Assembly (NCBI GenBank): GCA_039805565.1
Contig: JBDLTZ010000348.1
Coordinates: 1 to 14,861, forward strand
Direction: 5' to 3'
DNA: 14,861 nucleotides
From: CALJIC01 sp039805565
GTDB lineage: Bacteria; Chloroflexota; Chloroflexia; Chloroflexales; Roseiflexaceae
The notes under the pieces were generated by a model that ran no database searches, was not told the origin of the DNA, and saw only the letters and a program-made list of their open reading frames with translations. Position 1 is the first letter of the stretch. Every line of letters begins with the position of its first letter. This document shows positions 13,175-14,861 of the stretch, one piece after another. Both the position numbers and the translations under genes were made by a program.

Positions 13175-14861
13175 GCAAGCGCACCGCCCTCTACATCCGC
13201 GCCTCGTCGCGCGACCAGGTCCAGCACGGCTTCAGCATCCCTGACCAGCTCGCCCGCCTGCGCCACGAGGCGAAGACCGCCGGCGAGACCATCGTCGCCG
13301 AGTTTGTTGACCAGGCGCGGAGCGGCACGAGTGCGGCCAAGCGCCGCGACTACCAGGATCTCGTAGCGGCCGCCAGGCGGCGCGAGTTCAATCGCGTGCG
13401 GTTTGAGTCCGTTGACCGCGGACACCGCAACGACCTGGAGCGGCGCTCGTTCGAAGAAGAGATGCGGACGCTCGGGATCGACGTGGTCTACAGCGGCGAG
13501 CCCGAGAAGCAGGCCCCGCAGTTCCGCAAGCTCCAGCGCGGCATCAAGGGCGTGCTCGCCGAGTGGGAGAGCGACGAGACCAGCCAGCGCACGTATAAGC
13601 GCCAGCTCTACCGCGCCAAGAAGGGGCGCTGGCGCGGCGGCCACTTCCCCTACGGCCTGCTCCCTGACAACACGGGCTGGTTCAAGGCTGACCCCGAGAC
13701 GTACCCGGTGCTCCTCTGGATTCTGGAGCGGCGTGCCGAAAGCCTGGGCCACCACGTGATCGCGAAGCGGCTGAACACAGGCATCGACCTCGGGCAGGGC
13801 GTCGCCATACCGCCGACGCCGTCGGTCATGGCCTACCGCCGCAAGCCGTACCTCGAGCGGCAGGACCCCGAGACGGGTGACATCATCCAGATGGCGAAAC
13901 CCCTTCCAGGACTGACCTGGCACAAGAAGACGGTCGAGGGCATCTGCCAGCAGGCAGTCGACGGCGTCTACGCCGGCGTGCTCCAGTGGGGGCGGCGCCA
14001 CAACCGTTTCGCCGAGGACGCCGACGGCAACCATAAGCAGGCGATCGAGGTCGACACCGGCCGCGCGCTGGTCCCAGCAGACCTGCTTCAGAAGGTGCGC
14101 GCCGTGGAGCTCGCGCCAAGCCAGGGCACTGCCAAGCAGTCGGCGCACAACTCGTTCCTCCTCTCGCTGCGGTGCGGAATCTGCGGCGAGACGATGCCAG
14201 GCTACACCAGCACCAAGCAGAAGCCGAGCGGAAAGGAGTACAAGTATCGCAAGTACCGCTGTCAGGGGCGCGTGAAGAATCCCGGATCGTGCGAGATGCC
14301 GATCCTGTCTGCTGAGAAGCTAGAGCAGGCGGTGATCAAGGCGGTCTTCGAGGATGTGGCGAAGCGCGACGGCGCCTACCTGCACGAGCAGGTCAACGCC
14401 GCGATCGAGCGCCATCGAGCAGCGCTCCTTGAGGCGCTGCGGCTCACCGAGGCGCAGCTTCCTGCCCTCGCCCAGCAGCGCAACGACGCGCTGGCAGCCG
14501 TGATGGACCGCACGCTCTCGCCGACGCTCAAGGCGGCGATGGCGGAGCGCGCCGAGGAGCTCGTCCGGGAGTATCAGGAAGGGGTGGGACGCCAACAGCA
14601 GCTGCAGGCTGCGCTCGACACGTTAGCTGCGAAGGCCCGCAGCGTGGTCGCCGTGCTTACCGATCCGAACCTGGATCCGGCCCGCTGGCGGGAGCCAGCC
14701 GTGTTCGCTTCGCTGCGCCGGGCACTCACGATTCTGGTCGAAAAGGCGGTCGTGAGTGAAGGAAGCACGAGGTCGTCATTTCTCGTCACATTATCCGTCA
14801 CGACAGACCCGATTGGGATGCGGAATTCAGGCCCGGTCGTGAAAATGGGCAGCACGAGAGC
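13171..14861 (+). CDS. Large serine recombinase (integrase), 3' end outside window
   Basis: An open frame of 563 codons that runs off the window. Residues 1-~145 are the resolvase-like catalytic domain: YIRASSRDQVQ with nucleophile Ser12, FSIPDQLARL, FVDQARSGTSAAKRRDYQDL and the Arg-containing VDRGHRNDLE. The recombinase domain (~155-320) contains KKGRWRGGHFPYGLLPD and TVEGICQQAVDGVYAGVLQW. A zinc ribbon follows with C335-x2-C338 and C364-x9-C374, then a coiled coil (~400-500). This is the domain order of phage and ICE integrases, 450-700 residues long. Such enzymes recombine attP with attB and need a directionality factor for excision. attP usually lies next to the gene, so it should be beyond the window end or near the module start. 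No ribosome site of its own is clear; the ATGA overlap suggests coupling. Confidence 0.93.
   Translation, partial: MSKRTALYIRASSRDQVQHGFSIPDQLARLRHEAKTAGETIVAEFVDQARSGTSAAKRRDYQDLVAAARRREFNRVRFESVDRGHRNDLERRSFEEEMRTLGIDVVYSGEPEKQAPQFRKLQRGIKGVLAEWESDETSQRTYKRQLYRAKKGRWRGGHFPYGLLPDNTGWFKADPETYPVLLWILERRAESLGHHVIAKRLNTGIDLGQGVAIPPTPSVMAYRRKPYLERQDPETGDIIQMAKPLPGLTWHKKTVEGICQQAVDGVYAGVLQWGRRHNRFAEDADGNHKQAIEVDTGRALVPADLLQKVRAVELAPSQGTAKQSAHNSFLLSLRCGICGETMPGYTSTKQKPSGKEYKYRKYRCQGRVKNPGSCEMPILSAEKLEQAVIKAVFEDVAKRDGAYLHEQVNAAIERHRAALLEALRLTEAQLPALAQQRNDALAAVMDRTLSPTLKAAMAERAEELVREYQEGVGRQQQLQAALDTLAAKARSVVAVLTDPNLDPARWREPAVFASLRRALTILVEKAVVSEGSTRSSFLVTLSVTTDPIGMRNSGPVVKMGSTR

Noticed and set aside
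1..14861. CRISPR arrays, tRNA and rRNA genes
   Set aside because: No regularly spaced repeats, tRNA cloverleaf patterns or rRNA blocks were seen on reading; short tRNA fragments used as att sites could be missed by eye.

Overview
GC-rich bacterial DNA (roughly two thirds G+C by eye) with Shine-Dalgarno-led genes. Nothing in it fixes the taxonomy. The gene mix (phospholipase D-like protein, MmcQ/YjbR, SRPBCC, halotyrosine-dehalogenase-like nitroreductase, E1-JAB protein) would suit a Chloroflexota/Thermomicrobia-like or actinobacterial genome, but that is a weak inference. The window reads as an accessory region: two recombinase modules flank a stretch of ordinary cargo genes, and four broken genes mark old rearrangement joints.

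Left end (1-2780): a remnant of an IS21-type IstB gene is joined to the C-terminal third of an isochorismatase-like hydrolase. A leftward group follows: dinD-like gene -> tyrosine recombinase (start and stop codons overlap, ATGA) -> small DUF2809 membrane protein. The 673-base gap upstream of dinD (2781-3453) has no convincing gene. It does hold an unusual set of inverted repeats, including a perfect 32-bp palindrome at 2964-2995.

Middle (3454-8816): rightward single genes, each with a good ribosome binding site: an iodotyrosine-deiodinase-like nitroreductase with the family's substrate-binding Glu/Tyr/Lys set, a two-HKD phospholipase D-like phosphodiesterase, an MmcQ/YjbR protein and an SRPBCC protein. 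They are followed by two decayed genes: a secreted CAP-domain protein with an in-frame TGA (leftward) and a PIG-L/LmbE deacetylase fragment (rightward) whose expected ATG is ATA and which stops near codon 110.

Right end (about 8803 to the window end): directly at the point where the deacetylase homology stops, a different reading frame takes over. It encodes a ubiquitin-activating-enzyme-like (ThiF/E1) domain fused to a JAB/JAMM metalloprotease domain, with no start of its own and no E2 domain. Beyond it is a phage-like control module: a leftward P22-antirepressor-like gene plus small XRE regulator, a pair of identical 19-bp operator-like repeats at the antirepressor promoter, and a rightward XRE regulator, a small unknown protein and a large serine recombinase that runs off the window (the last two overlap by ATGA). 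A reasonable reading is that a serine-recombinase element was inserted in, or later recombined with, the deacetylase gene, carrying a ubiquitin-like conjugation remnant near its left edge. The right boundary is not visible, so this stays a hypothesis.
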